From Micromonospora citrea (GTDB lineage Bacteria; Actinomycetota; Actinomycetes; Mycobacteriales; Micromonosporaceae), in assembly GCF_900090315.1 (NCBI RefSeq), contig NZ_FMHZ01000002.1:2396501-2460500 (forward strand): a DNA stretch of 64,000 nt, given 5' to 3'. The notes under the pieces were generated by a model. The model was not told where the DNA came from. It made no database searches and saw only the letters and a program-made list of their open reading frames with translations. The position numbers and the translations under genes were made by a program. Shown in pieces: positions 48,801 to 57,330 of the stretch (the first letter of the stretch is position 1; every line of letters begins with the position of its first letter).

Positions 48801-49094
48801 TTATTGAGTTCGCCCTGACCCTCTTTCCAACATCGAGAGGAGCGCGGCCTCCTCAGGCAACTCCCTGCCGGTCACCAACACCGCCAGCCCTTCGACCGTC
48901 GACCTGTCGACATTCTCGTATCGATCAAGGTTCCGGTGGTCATCCAGAAATCGCGCAACCAGTTCAGAGTTGTAGGTCCAAGAACCTTGACGGTGATTCC
49001 AAAGCACAGCAGCCTCGCTGGCCGTATCCAGGACAAATATCCCTGCCGGCTTGGCCTTTTCTTCGTCTCTATAGATCACGTAATAGGTCAACAT
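48801..49094 (-). CDS. probable immunity protein of the downstream-tip toxin
   Basis: 97-residue small, mildly acidic protein (MLTYYVIYRDEEKAKPAG, later LVARFLDDHRNLDRYENVDRS). I do not recognise the family. Its assignment rests on context: it starts 26 bp inside the toxin's 3' end in another frame, is co-directional, and shares the toxin tip's low GC (about 52% by hand over 48961-49020, against about 80% nearby). It is a single-domain cytoplasmic product, as immunity proteins of polymorphic toxins are. The inferred role is neutralising the C-terminal RelA/SpoT-like domain. Confidence 0.7.
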   Translation of the reverse strand: MLTYYVIYRDEEKAKPAGIFVLDTASEAAVLWNHRQGSWTYNSELVARFLDDHRNLDRYENVDRSTVEGLAVLVTGRELPEEAALLSMLERGSGRTQ

Positions 49095-52000
49095 CGCCCT
49101 CGTCCAGCCTCGTTAGCAACTCAGGGGCAATCGGGAAATCGTCGACAGTCAGGCCAAACTCCCCGACCGCCTCGGAGAACGATCGCCCTTGGCGGCGCAG
49201 CCAATGCAAGTAATCCCCCCACACGCGACGGTTCGCGAGTATCCACTTGGCAAACGTACTGTCCTTGGTCGGAAAATCCTCGTGCAAGTCGCGCGGTACC
49301 TGACCTGGCATACCAAGCTCGCGGTTCGTCGCGAGCATCTTGAGAAGAGCTCGGACGCGCCGCTCCGGCGGCTCCGAGGAACGGCGAAGCACCTCGTATG
49401 ATTGATGCGTGGACAGCCACGCGTTCCTCGACTGATCGCTGTGGAGTTGAAGCTCGAACGTCTGCCCTTGCGGCGAGACCACCGTGCAGTTAAATCCATA
49501 AAAACGATTTCCGGCGCGCCAGAAATTCTTGCACGCCTCAGGATGAACAGTATAACCCGCCTCGATCAACTCAGCAATTACAGCCCGCACAGCTTGCCCA
49601 TATCGATCTTTAGAGGGCATAGAGAAGGTGAACCTGAGAACGTCGTTCACCTCGGCCGCGAAGTCCTCGATTGAAACCCCCACAGCTTGCGCTTCGTCGA
49701 GGTACTTCCGAACAAGGGAGTCAAGGCTCTTCAACCGGAATTCCCGGTCTCGTAGAGCTACCGAGCGGTCTAGTTGCAGAGTGTCTGTCACTCGCCTACC
49801 CACTTGCGTAAGCGCACTCTCAACCCCGTCAGCAGCAGCCGCCGCTTTGGCGTGCAGGTCGGTCAGGGCAGCCAATTCCTCGGAGGACAGTTGGCTAGCA
49901 AGACCAGCAGGCCCTCCTCGCCTGCCCTGATCGGGTCCATCCTCCGCCTGGGCGGCACCGGGACCTACTGATCCGGGACCGTCGAGCAGGTGCATGCGGT
50001 TCAGGTACGGCTCGCCGTACCCCTGATCTGTCTCGACAGGCGGGTGTTCCGGCAGGTCCGGTCGCTCGCTGAACCGGCCGCGCCGCAGCCCGCCCAGCGG
50101 CATGGGCCGTGCGTCCGGGCCCAGCACGAGCACCTCGGTGTCGACCGCGTTGTACGGGTGCGGGGTGCCCCGGTGCCGGTAGAGAGGCGCATCCGACAGG
50201 ACCCTGGTCTGCGGATCGAGGTAGAGCACCGTGCCGTGCTGGTTGAGGGCGACCCAGATGTGCGACCCGCCGCCCTCCCAACTGTTGACGATGAACGCGA
50301 AGCTGCCGTGGCCGCCGATGCGGAGCTGATCGTGCAGGTTGCGGTAGCCGGCGTCGATGGCCCGCTGCCGTTCGGCACCCTGCACGTCGTCGGTCGGCTG
50401 GCAGAGTCGCTGGAAGCGCCCCCCGGTGACGTCCTCAACCCGCCCGATGCCGCCCTGTTCTCCGTTGATGGGGCGCGTGACGTCGCCGGCCAGGTAGGCG
50501 TCGAAGGTGCGGGGCGCGGCCACCCGGGGCCGGCCGTGCATCCACGTGTCGAACATCGACAGGGTGCAGTCGATGCAGTTGATGGCGCGGGTCGGATCGG
50601 CTTCCGGCCCACCGTCGTTCACCAGCCGGAACCAGCCGCCCAGTCGCGGGTCGGCGGTCCGCTTGACGCTCCCGTCGGGCTCGCGGGGCATCCGCCGTTC
50701 GATGTCGGTCTGGTGCAGTGCGAGCGGCGGACGCAGACCTCCGGGCTGGCCGTAGCTCCGCGACCGGTCCACGGGCGGCGGATGGTCGTCACCCGTCAAC
50801 GCCGAACGGTCCCCGGTCTCCACCGCGCCGAGCGCCAGGTCGCCGACGTCGTCGTTGATCCGGCGGAAATCGGCGGGGTCGACGACGCCCACCACTGACG
50901 GCACGGCGCTGCCGGCCAGCACCGCTTCCGCGTAGTCGAGGCACTCCCCGTACGCCCGCATCTCGTCGTCCGCCGCCAACTGCCACCTGGCAGCCTGGCG
51001 CGCCTGACCTGTCTGGCGCAGGTAGGACGCGTGGGCCGCGAAATCCCGCGCTCTCTGGTCGTATTCCTCCGCGCGTGCCCTGAGCCGGGTGACCTCGTCG
51101 AAGCGGCGCTTGTCCTCGAACCACGCCCGTTGCGACTCGAAGTAGCCGCGATAGCGTCGTCTCTCGAACGCATCCCGGTCGACCGCCCACCTGGCCGCGT
51201 ACCACTCCGGAGTCCTGATCTGGAGAACGGATGATCCGTCTTGGCCGGCCGCCGTCGAGTCGGAGCGGACGTGCGGGTTCGGCGTGGGTGCTGGCGCGTC
51301 GAGTGGAGGCAGTCGGGTGGGCGGTGCCTGCGGTGGATGCGCCGATCCCGCTCCGGCGGCTCCTCGTCCGGCGGTCTCGGGGCTGGGAACCGGCGGCGCG
51401 TGGCCGGCAACCGGGACGGACGCGCCCGCAGTTCTCGGCTCGGGGTGCGTGACGGGGGTCTGCCCGCCCGCCGGGGTCCCCACGGTCGCCCCGGCCCCGA
51501 CTGCCGACGCCGCCACCGGCGCGGCCGGAACGCCAGCGCCGCCTGCGGCGTTTCCGGAGCCGACACTGCTCGGGACGCCTCCGGAGGCGGTCGTCTGAAC
51601 GTCGGTACCGGTGGAGACGGCGGCGTTGGCAGCCACGGGCGTCGTCGTGACCGAGGAGAGCGTCGGGCTTGTGGCAGGTTCCGGTAGCGCGGACGGGACG
51701 GGAACCGTCGCACTGGCCCGTTCGACCCCGGCGGCAGTCACACCCTCGGTCGTGTCGCCAACCCGGACGGTGGGCGTCGTCGAGGGCTCGGGTGACGCCG
51801 TCTGGCTCTCTGGCGACTGCCGGGGCGGCGGCACCGCCTCGGCACCCCGGTGGCCCTCCCCTGTCCCGCCGGCCGATACCCCTGAGCCGTGCGCAGTCGA
51901 CCCCGCTCCCGCCCCTGGCACGGCAACCGAGGCGGCGTCCGTCGGCGCGTCGGGAGGAACCGAAATCCCGCCAGTTCCCGCCGTCGACGGCAGCGAAATT

Positions 52001-53025
52001 CCGGCCAGGGCGCTGAGCTGACCGTCGAGCCGGGCCTGTAGCGCCGCGTCGGCCTGGGCGGTGGCCGAGCCCCGGGCGCCGGACACGGCCGCGCGAGCCG
52101 CGTCCTCCACGGAGGTCAGCCCCTGTCCGGTGGCGAGGCTGGCGGCCTGTTCGGCCATCACCTCACCGGTCATCTCGCGACCGACGTGCTCCCCGATCCG
52201 GGCACCCCGCCCGGTGGCGTGCCGGCCGAGGCCGGCGAGCGGCGCCACCGCCCCGCCGGCCAGGCCGCCGACCGCCGTCGTGCCCAGTTCCGTCAGGTCC
52301 AGCCCGTGTCGTCGGCCGGTCGAGTTCTGGTATGCCTGGGTGGCGAGGTTGACCCCGCTCTCCTCAGCCGCCTCGGAGAGGCCGCCGAGTGCGACCCGCC
52401 GGCCCATGCCCCGCACACCGCCCTTGGTGACCTCCTTCGCCGCTCGCTCGCCGGCCTCCTTGAGCCCTTGCTTGAGCGACTTGCGGGCCAGCTGCGCCAT
52501 GAGTCGCTTGAAGATCTGTTGCACGATCAGCCGGGTGGCGGTGATCGCGGCCCCGGCGGCGGGCGAGGCCGCGCCGGCGGTGAGCACGGTGGCGACCGCC
52601 AGCGACAACAGTTCGATCACCAGGATGCCCAGCTCGATCCAGACCTCGAGCTTGGCGCCCTCGATGTCGCAGCCGCACTCCTCGACCAGCCTGCCCAGCT
52701 CGGTGCTGACGGCGAGCAGCACGGGCAGCGGCGCCTCGTCGCCCTCGGCGACCCGACGCCAGGCGGTGTCGAACGCCGCGGTGACCGCCCCGACGCCGCC
52801 GTACCCGCCGCGCACCTCACCGGCGGCGGCGACCGCGTCGGCGCGCGGCCCGGCCAGTGCGGTGGCCACCGAATACCACTGGTCGGCCAGCTCCCAGACC
52901 GCGCGCTCGTTGCCCTCCGGCCACTCGACGCCGATCACCCAGTCGAGGGCCTCGTAGACCCAGCCCGGCAGATCCCAGGGCGAATAGTCGAGCGGGTGCG
53001 GGATGGGGCTCGGCAACAGGCTCAT
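49069..53025 (-). CDS. polymorphic toxin: Tox-PL-like plus RelA/SpoT-like C-terminal domain
   Basis: 1318 residues. The N-terminal helical region (1-130: WELADQWYSVATALAGPRADAV) and hydrophobic stretch (about 140-175) resemble type-VII-secretion-associated toxins. Ser/Thr/Pro/Ala linker runs about 330-600, then a coiled coil about 640-715. A papain-fold domain about 760-1000 has the NCIDC motif (Cys817/Cys820), His922 (SHIWVAL) and Asp937 (YLDPQT), the Tox-PL glutamine-deamidase-type triad. Residues about 1050-1240 resemble a RelA/SpoT synthetase: DVLRFTF, GYTV, KNFW (1166-1169), YGFN (1176-1179), FELQLHS with Glu1191 and Gln1193, and YEVLRR (1210-1215). The last 70 residues are an unknown helical tip. 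DNA of the tip is low-GC. It is preceded by WXG-like and YbaB-like genes. Confidence 0.82.
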   Translation of the reverse strand: MSLLPSPIPHPLDYSPWDLPGWVYEALDWVIGVEWPEGNERAVWELADQWYSVATALAGPRADAVAAAGEVRGGYGGVGAVTAAFDTAWRRVAEGDEAPLPVLLAVSTELGRLVEECGCDIEGAKLEVWIELGILVIELLSLAVATVLTAGAASPAAGAAITATRLIVQQIFKRLMAQLARKSLKQGLKEAGERAAKEVTKGGVRGMGRRVALGGLSEAAEESGVNLATQAYQNSTGRRHGLDLTELGTTAVGGLAGGAVAPLAGLGRHATGRGARIGEHVGREMTGEVMAEQAASLATGQGLTSVEDAARAAVSGARGSATAQADAALQARLDGQLSALAGISLPSTAGTGGISVPPDAPTDAASVAVPGAGAGSTAHGSGVSAGGTGEGHRGAEAVPPPRQSPESQTASPEPSTTPTVRVGDTTEGVTAAGVERASATVPVPSALPEPATSPTLSSVTTTPVAANAAVSTGTDVQTTASGGVPSSVGSGNAAGGAGVPAAPVAASAVGAGATVGTPAGGQTPVTHPEPRTAGASVPVAGHAPPVPSPETAGRGAAGAGSAHPPQAPPTRLPPLDAPAPTPNPHVRSDSTAAGQDGSSVLQIRTPEWYAARWAVDRDAFERRRYRGYFESQRAWFEDKRRFDEVTRLRARAEEYDQRARDFAAHASYLRQTGQARQAARWQLAADDEMRAYGECLDYAEAVLAGSAVPSVVGVVDPADFRRINDDVGDLALGAVETGDRSALTGDDHPPPVDRSRSYGQPGGLRPPLALHQTDIERRMPREPDGSVKRTADPRLGGWFRLVNDGGPEADPTRAINCIDCTLSMFDTWMHGRPRVAAPRTFDAYLAGDVTRPINGEQGGIGRVEDVTGGRFQRLCQPTDDVQGAERQRAIDAGYRNLHDQLRIGGHGSFAFIVNSWEGGGSHIWVALNQHGTVLYLDPQTRVLSDAPLYRHRGTPHPYNAVDTEVLVLGPDARPMPLGGLRRGRFSERPDLPEHPPVETDQGYGEPYLNRMHLLDGPGSVGPGAAQAEDGPDQGRRGGPAGLASQLSSEELAALTDLHAKAAAAADGVESALTQVGRRVTDTLQLDRSVALRDREFRLKSLDSLVRKYLDEAQAVGVSIEDFAAEVNDVLRFTFSMPSKDRYGQAVRAVIAELIEAGYTVHPEACKNFWRAGNRFYGFNCTVVSPQGQTFELQLHSDQSRNAWLSTHQSYEVLRRSSEPPERRVRALLKMLATNRELGMPGQVPRDLHEDFPTKDSTFAKWILANRRVWGDYLHWLRRQGRSFSEAVGEFGLTVDDFPIAPELLTRLDEGDVDLLRDL

Positions 53026-53043
53026 CCGAGTCTCCTCCGCGGA

Positions 53044-53382
53044 TCAGCGCTGCTGGTGCCGGTCGCCGGCGCGGTCGAACCGACCGGCGCTCGCGGCGTC
53101 GGTGCGCAGGTTGGCGTCGACGGAGCGGACCACGTCCGCGCCCAGCCCGTCGAGGTGCCGGCCGACGCCCTCCCACACGCGCAGCACCAACTCCTCTATG
53201 CCCCGGTACTTCTGCTCGAAGGCGGCCCCGATGTCGTCCTTCCCCCAGGGGCGGGACGCGCTCGCCGCCGCGATCGCGCCGCCCACCTCGCGGCGACGGG
53301 CGACGACGGCCTCGCCGGCGAGCGAGAGGTCGGCCCCGCCGCGCCGGGCACGCTGGGGGTCGAGCCAGAGCTGCCCGTCCAT
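53044..53382 (-). CDS. WXG100-like (ESX-type) small protein
   Basis: 112-residue all-helical protein: two predicted helices around a central [13 protein letters not shown] segment, where W-G replaces the W-x-G turn of the WXG100 family. The second helix is [34 protein letters not shown]. Such proteins form pairs and accompany type VII secretion substrates. It starts at an ATG that shares a base with the stop of the YbaB-like gene (TGATG; a GTG one codon earlier is possible) and ends 18 bp before the toxin. It is probably a targeting or chaperone partner of the toxin. Confidence 0.75.
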   Translation of the reverse strand: MDGQLWLDPQRARRGGADLSLAGEAVVARRREVGGAIAAASASRPWGKDDIGAAFEQKYRGIEELVLRVWEGVGRHLDGLGADVVRSVDANLRTDAASAGRFDRAGDRHQQR

Positions 53383-53801
53383 CACTCGCCCCGGCGCAGC
53401 GCCGAGTCCGCCCGGCCCAGCAACGACCCGAAGTCACCCGTACGCAGAAAGTCGACCGCACCGGAACCGGCGGGCAGATATCCGGCCACCAGCTCCTGCG
53501 TGGCGGACACCGCCGCCGCACCGGCCCTGTGCACCGTGGTGGTGATCTTCCGGCTCAACGCCTTCGCGTCCCGGTCGTGGTAGACGGAGGGGTGGATCTC
53601 CACCGAGATGAGGTCGCCCCGAGCCCCGACGGTGGCGGTCACCTGGCCGTCCTCGGAGCGCTCCGTCACCCGCAGCTCGGCGAGCCGGGCCTGCAACTCG
53701 TCCAGACCGGACCGTAGTCGCTGGTAGTTCCCGTACACCTCGTCGAACCGCGCCCGCAGCGCGCGATTGGCGTCCCGGTCCACGCTCTCGGCCAACGCCA
53801 C
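53382..53801 (-). CDS. YbaB/EbfC-like protein of the toxin operon
   Basis: 139 residues. The N-terminal coiled coil (about 10-45: [28 protein letters not shown]) is followed by [41 protein letters not shown], the YbaB/EbfC beta-hairpin and helix fold. YbaB proteins are nucleoid-associated, but versions encoded beside WXG and toxin genes in actinobacteria are common and may serve secretion instead. It is first gene of the toxin operon; the 74 bp to the divergent SUKH-3 gene hold both promoters. Confidence 0.82.
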   Translation of the reverse strand: MALAESVDRDANRALRARFDEVYGNYQRLRSGLDELQARLAELRVTERSEDGQVTATVGARGDLISVEIHPSVYHDRDAKALSRKITTTVHRAGAAAVSATQELVAGYLPAGSGAVDFLRTGDFGSLLGRADSALRRGE

Positions 53802-53875
53802 CCTCCCCGGTCACCGTCGGTAGGGCGAACCATACCGGGCGCCACGATTCCGTGGGGTCCGGTAGTTTCAAGCCC

Positions 53876-55108
53876 GTGATCGATCGCCAGCAGGCCGAGC
53901 AGATCGCCGCCGTGTGGGCCCGCCGCGACTCGCAGCGCCTGGGTCACGAGTGCAGGCCGACGGTCGACGAGTTCGACCTCGGCTACGTGATCACGTCCAC
54001 TGTGCCCGTGGAGGCGCGGGCGGTGCCGGGCGATCTGCCGACCACCGTGGTGGACAAGCGGACCGGCGAGGTGACCACCTGGCCGCGCGTGCCGGTCGAG
54101 GTCGTCGAGCAGATGTACCGCCGGAGTCGGCCGGAGGGCGTCGCCGCGCCACGCACGGTCGATCCCGCGGGCCAACTGCTCCGCGAGATCCACCGGCTGC
54201 CCACCCCCGGCACGGCGGCGCATCTGACCGTCGAGGGCCGGCTGTTCCGCGCGCGGGGAGCCAAGGGCGACATCGAGCTGCACCACCACCCGCTGGTGCG
54301 CGCCTATCTGGACGACCTGCCCACCGGGCACCTGGTGCGCGGCGGCGACCGGCACGCCGAGTTGATCGTCGTCTCCGACGTCCTGCACGACTACGACCAG
54401 CGTCGCGCCGCCGAGGGCGTCGCCCCGCTCAGCATGGCCGACGCGAAGGATCTTCTCCAGAGCGCGCGGTTCGAGGTCTTCCGCGTGCGCGAGCCGGGGG
54501 ATCCGCATGGCGGCCCGGCCGACCGTCCGTGCGACTCGTGTGTGGACCTGCTCGTGGAGTTCAACCTGCTGCCCTGGTCCGACCGGGCCTTCACGTTGCC
54601 GTGGCAGCCGGATCCGCAGCCGGACCCCGATCCCGGCCGCTTCCCGCACGAGGTTGCGCAGGCGCTCGTCGCGGCCGGCTGGCGACCCCACTTCGGGGAC
54701 GAGATCGTCGCAATCTCCGCCATCCGGGATGTGAGTGCGGTCCGGGGCAGGACGTCCACCCACACGGGCTTCCCGGCGGCCCTGGCGACGCTCACTGCCT
54801 TCCCCAGCCTGGTCGGCGCCCGACGCGGGCCCGGCGAGCAGGTGTGGATCTCGCGGTTCGACATCCGCCCACGTCAGGTCGCCCACAGCGCCGACACCCT
54901 GGCCGATTTCGCCAGTGTCCTCGGGACGCGCCTCTTTCCCATCGGCACAGAACGGCAGGAGAGCATCCTCGCCGTCGACGAGCGGGGGCGGGTGTTCGCG
55001 TTGGACCAGGCCGGCGAGTGGTTCCTCGGCGACGACATCGACGCCGCCCTGACCACCCTGCTGCTCGGCCGGGCCCCGGCCCGGGTCCGCGACGACGGCA
55101 CCTGGTGA
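53876..55108 (+). CDS. YrhB-like / deaminase / SUKH-3 domain protein
   Basis: 410 residues in three parts. Residues 1-85 (FDLGYVITSTVPVEARAVP, VDKRTGEVTTWPRVPVEVVEQMYR) look like the YrhB immunity-type domain. Residues about 95-240 hold a YwqJ-like deaminase core with His160-Ala-Glu162 (GGDRHAELIVVSD) and Pro218-Cys219-x-x-Cys222, so the zinc site is intact. Residues about 255-400 match SUKH-3 (FPHEVAQALVAAGWRP, FPSLVGARRGPG, FPIGTERQESILAVDERGRVFALDQAGEWFLGDDIDAAL), an immunity fold. It is divergent from the toxin operon. Whether it attacks or protects is not decidable from sequence. The start is the GTG at 53876. Confidence 0.8.
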   Translation: MIDRQQAEQIAAVWARRDSQRLGHECRPTVDEFDLGYVITSTVPVEARAVPGDLPTTVVDKRTGEVTTWPRVPVEVVEQMYRRSRPEGVAAPRTVDPAGQLLREIHRLPTPGTAAHLTVEGRLFRARGAKGDIELHHHPLVRAYLDDLPTGHLVRGGDRHAELIVVSDVLHDYDQRRAAEGVAPLSMADAKDLLQSARFEVFRVREPGDPHGGPADRPCDSCVDLLVEFNLLPWSDRAFTLPWQPDPQPDPDPGRFPHEVAQALVAAGWRPHFGDEIVAISAIRDVSAVRGRTSTHTGFPAALATLTAFPSLVGARRGPGEQVWISRFDIRPRQVAHSADTLADFASVLGTRLFPIGTERQESILAVDERGRVFALDQAGEWFLGDDIDAALTTLLLGRAPARVRDDGTW

Positions 55109-55109
55109 C

Positions 55110-56549
55110 CTACAACGTCACCCCGGTCAGCACCATGACGCGCGGGTCGGTGTAGTCCTCCATGGCGCTGCGCAGGCCCTCGCGCCCGACCCCGCTGCCC
55201 TTCACCCCGCCGTACGGCATCTGGTCGGCCCGGTAGGACGGCACGTCCCCGACGACCACCCCGCCGACCTCCAAGGCGCGGTGCGCGGCGAAGGCGACGT
55301 CCAGCCGGTGCGTGAAGACGCCGGCCTGGAGCCCGTACGCCGAGTCGTTGACTGCGGCGAACGCGGCCCGGTCGTGCTCGACGCGGGCGACCACCAGCAC
55401 CGGCCCGAAGACCTCCTCGGCGCTGACCCTCGCGTCGGCCGGCACCCCGGTGAGCACCGTCGGCGGGTAGGTGGCACCCTCGCGCCGGCCGCCCACCTCG
55501 ATGGTGGCGCCGGCGGTGACCGCCTCGTCCACCCAGGCCTCGACCCGTCGGGCGGCCTCCTCCGACACCAGCGGGCCCACGTCGGTCAGCTCGTCGGACG
55601 GGTCGCCGGTGCGCAGCTCCTGCACGGCCGCGACCAGTCGGGGCAGGAACGCGTCGTAGAGCCATTCGTGCACGTAGACCCGCTGCACGGCGATGCAGGA
55701 CTGCCCGGCCTGGTAGTTGGCGAACGTCGCGATGCGGTGCGCCGCGTACGTCAGGTCCTCGTCGGTGTTCCAGTCCTCGCAGATCACGGCGGCGGCGTTG
55801 CCGCCCAGCTCCAGGGTGACGTGCTTGTCGGGCACGGCGCGCCGGATCGCCGCGCCGACCGGGCCGGAGCCGGTGAACGACACCACCGGCAGCCGGGGGT
55901 CGGCGACCAGTTCGGCGGCGCGCTCGTTGGGCAGCGGCAGCACCGAGAACATTCCCTCCGGCAGGTCGGTCTCGGCGAGCAGTTCGCCGAGCAGCAGCGC
56001 CGACAGCGGGGTGGCCGGGGCGGGTTTCACGACGATCGGCGCGCCCACCGCGACGGCCGGGGCGACCTTGTGCGCGACCAGGTTGAGCGGGAAGTTGAAC
56101 GGGGTGATGCCGAGCACCGGGCCCTTGGGCGCCCGCCGGACCAGCGCGATCCGCCCGGTGGCGGTCGGGTCGGTGTCGAGGCGTTGCAGTTCGCCGGAGA
56201 ACCGCCGGGCCTCCTCGGCGGCCCAGCGAAAGGTGGAGATGGCCCGGCCTACCTCGGCCCGCGCCCACTTCAGCGGCTTGCCACCTTCGGCGGTGATGAG
56301 CAGTGCGACCTCGTCGGCCCGCTCGGCGAGCCGCCGGGACACGTGGTCGAGGGCCGCCGCGCGGGCGTGCGCGGGCAGGGCCGCGGCCTCCGCCGCCACC
56401 CCGGCGGCTGCCGCGACGGCCGCCTCGACCTGGTCGGTCGTGGCCAGGGTGGTACGCCCGACGGCGCGCCCGTCGTACGGGTGGTGGACGGTCAGCTCGC
56501 CCTCGCCGTGGGCGGGGCGGGAGGCGACGTAGAACGCTGCGGACTCCAC
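55110..56549 (-). CDS. NAD(P)-dependent aldehyde dehydrogenase
   Basis: 479-residue aldehyde dehydrogenase. The motifs are GITPFNFPLNLVAHKVAPA, IVVKPAPATPLSAL, FTGSGPVGAAI in the Rossmann domain, the catalytic Glu in LELGGNAA, the catalytic Cys in NYQAGQSCIAVQRVYVH, FGPVLVVARV and GGVKGSGVGREG. It resembles the subgroup that includes lactaldehyde, succinate-semialdehyde and phosphonoacetaldehyde dehydrogenases; the substrate is not known. The GTG at 56549 starts the conserved part. It is convergent with the SUKH-3 gene, with only one base between stops, and follows a gene remnant. Confidence 0.9.
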   Translation of the reverse strand: MESAAFYVASRPAHGEGELTVHHPYDGRAVGRTTLATTDQVEAAVAAAAGVAAEAAALPAHARAAALDHVSRRLAERADEVALLITAEGGKPLKWARAEVGRAISTFRWAAEEARRFSGELQRLDTDPTATGRIALVRRAPKGPVLGITPFNFPLNLVAHKVAPAVAVGAPIVVKPAPATPLSALLLGELLAETDLPEGMFSVLPLPNERAAELVADPRLPVVSFTGSGPVGAAIRRAVPDKHVTLELGGNAAAVICEDWNTDEDLTYAAHRIATFANYQAGQSCIAVQRVYVHEWLYDAFLPRLVAAVQELRTGDPSDELTDVGPLVSEEAARRVEAWVDEAVTAGATIEVGGRREGATYPPTVLTGVPADARVSAEEVFGPVLVVARVEHDRAAFAAVNDSAYGLQAGVFTHRLDVAFAAHRALEVGGVVVGDVPSYRADQMPYGGVKGSGVGREGLRSAMEDYTDPRVMVLTGVTL

Positions 56550-56570
56550 GCGAAGCAGCCTAGACCCGGC

Positions 56571-56681
56571 CGCCTGTCCCGCCGCCGGCCCGCCGTCACC
56601 GACACCGTGCAGCGGCTGCTCGGCCGGCCGCCGCGTACCCTCGCCGACCGGGTCCGCGCACACGCCGACGCCTTCCGCTGA
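56571..56681 (+). pseudogene. C-terminal remnant of an NmrA-like NAD(P)-binding oxidoreductase
   Basis: The frame ending TGA at 56679-56681 encodes VTDTVQRLLGRPPRTLADRV and RAHADAF, very like the extreme C-terminus of NmrA-type/SDR NAD(P)-binding proteins. No start or upstream part exists; the sequence before it is the aldehyde dehydrogenase start on the opposite strand. It is probably the relic of a deleted gene. Confidence 0.5.
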
Positions 56682-56694
56682 GCGCCCCGCCCGG

Positions 56695-57330
56695 TCACAC
56701 CGGGCCGTAACGGGTGTGCGGGGCACCGGTCAGCAACGCCCAGTACCGGTCGCCGTAGGACCAGTGCCACCACTCGGTCGGGTAGTTCACCAGGCCCGCC
56801 CCGCGCAGGGCGGCACCCATGATCTGCCGGTGTCGCCGGGCGGTCGCCGAGACGGCCGCCGAGTCGGTGAAGCAGGCGTCGGCACTGGCCTCCGGGGTGG
56901 CGTCGATCTCGGTGCCGAGATCCAGCTCGACCCCGTCCTCGGTGCACAGGGTCAGGTCTACCGCCCCGCCGGTGCTGTGCGGCGCCACCTCGACCGGCGA
57001 GACGAACTTGGTGGTCTCCCGGTGCAGCCGATCCGGCGACCAGTCCGGGTGCGCCCGGCGCAGTTCCTCCCGGTAGCCGGTGAAGATCTCCAACTGGGCC
57101 CGGTACGGCCGGTAGCCCTCGACGACCAGCAGGCGCAGGCCGGCCGGCAGCGCGCGCTGCGCCGCCAACAGCCGGTCCGCGACCCCCCGCCGCACCCGGG
57201 CGTACGCGCCGGCCGGGTCCGCCGCCCGGGAGTCCAGCCGCAGCTCCGGCAGGTCGCGCAGGTCCACCAGCGGGTCGCCGTCGTCGGCGCTGGGCACGGC
57301 CGCCACCCGGGGATCGGCGAGCAGGATCAT
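56695..57330 (-). CDS. vanX: VanX-type D-alanyl-D-alanine dipeptidase
   Basis: Zinc peptidase hydrolysing D-Ala-D-Ala (or a related D-dipeptide). The 211 residues contain EGYRPYRAQ with the transition-state Arg, the metal motif with His118 and Asp125 (PHSTGGAVDLTL), and Glu186 plus His189 (EWWHWSYGDRYW), the same set as VanX/DdpX. No signal peptide is seen, so it is cytoplasmic. The ATG overlaps the ligase stop by 4 bp. Co-translation with a D-Ala-D-Ala ligase is notable: in resistance operons the ligase makes a different depsipeptide. A role in recycling or in adjusting the D-Ala-D-Ala pool is possible. Confidence 0.88.
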   Translation of the reverse strand: MILLADPRVAAVPSADDGDPLVDLRDLPELRLDSRAADPAGAYARVRRGVADRLLAAQRALPAGLRLLVVEGYRPYRAQLEIFTGYREELRRAHPDWSPDRLHRETTKFVSPVEVAPHSTGGAVDLTLCTEDGVELDLGTEIDATPEASADACFTDSAAVSATARRHRQIMGAALRGAGLVNYPTEWWHWSYGDRYWALLTGAPHTRYGPV

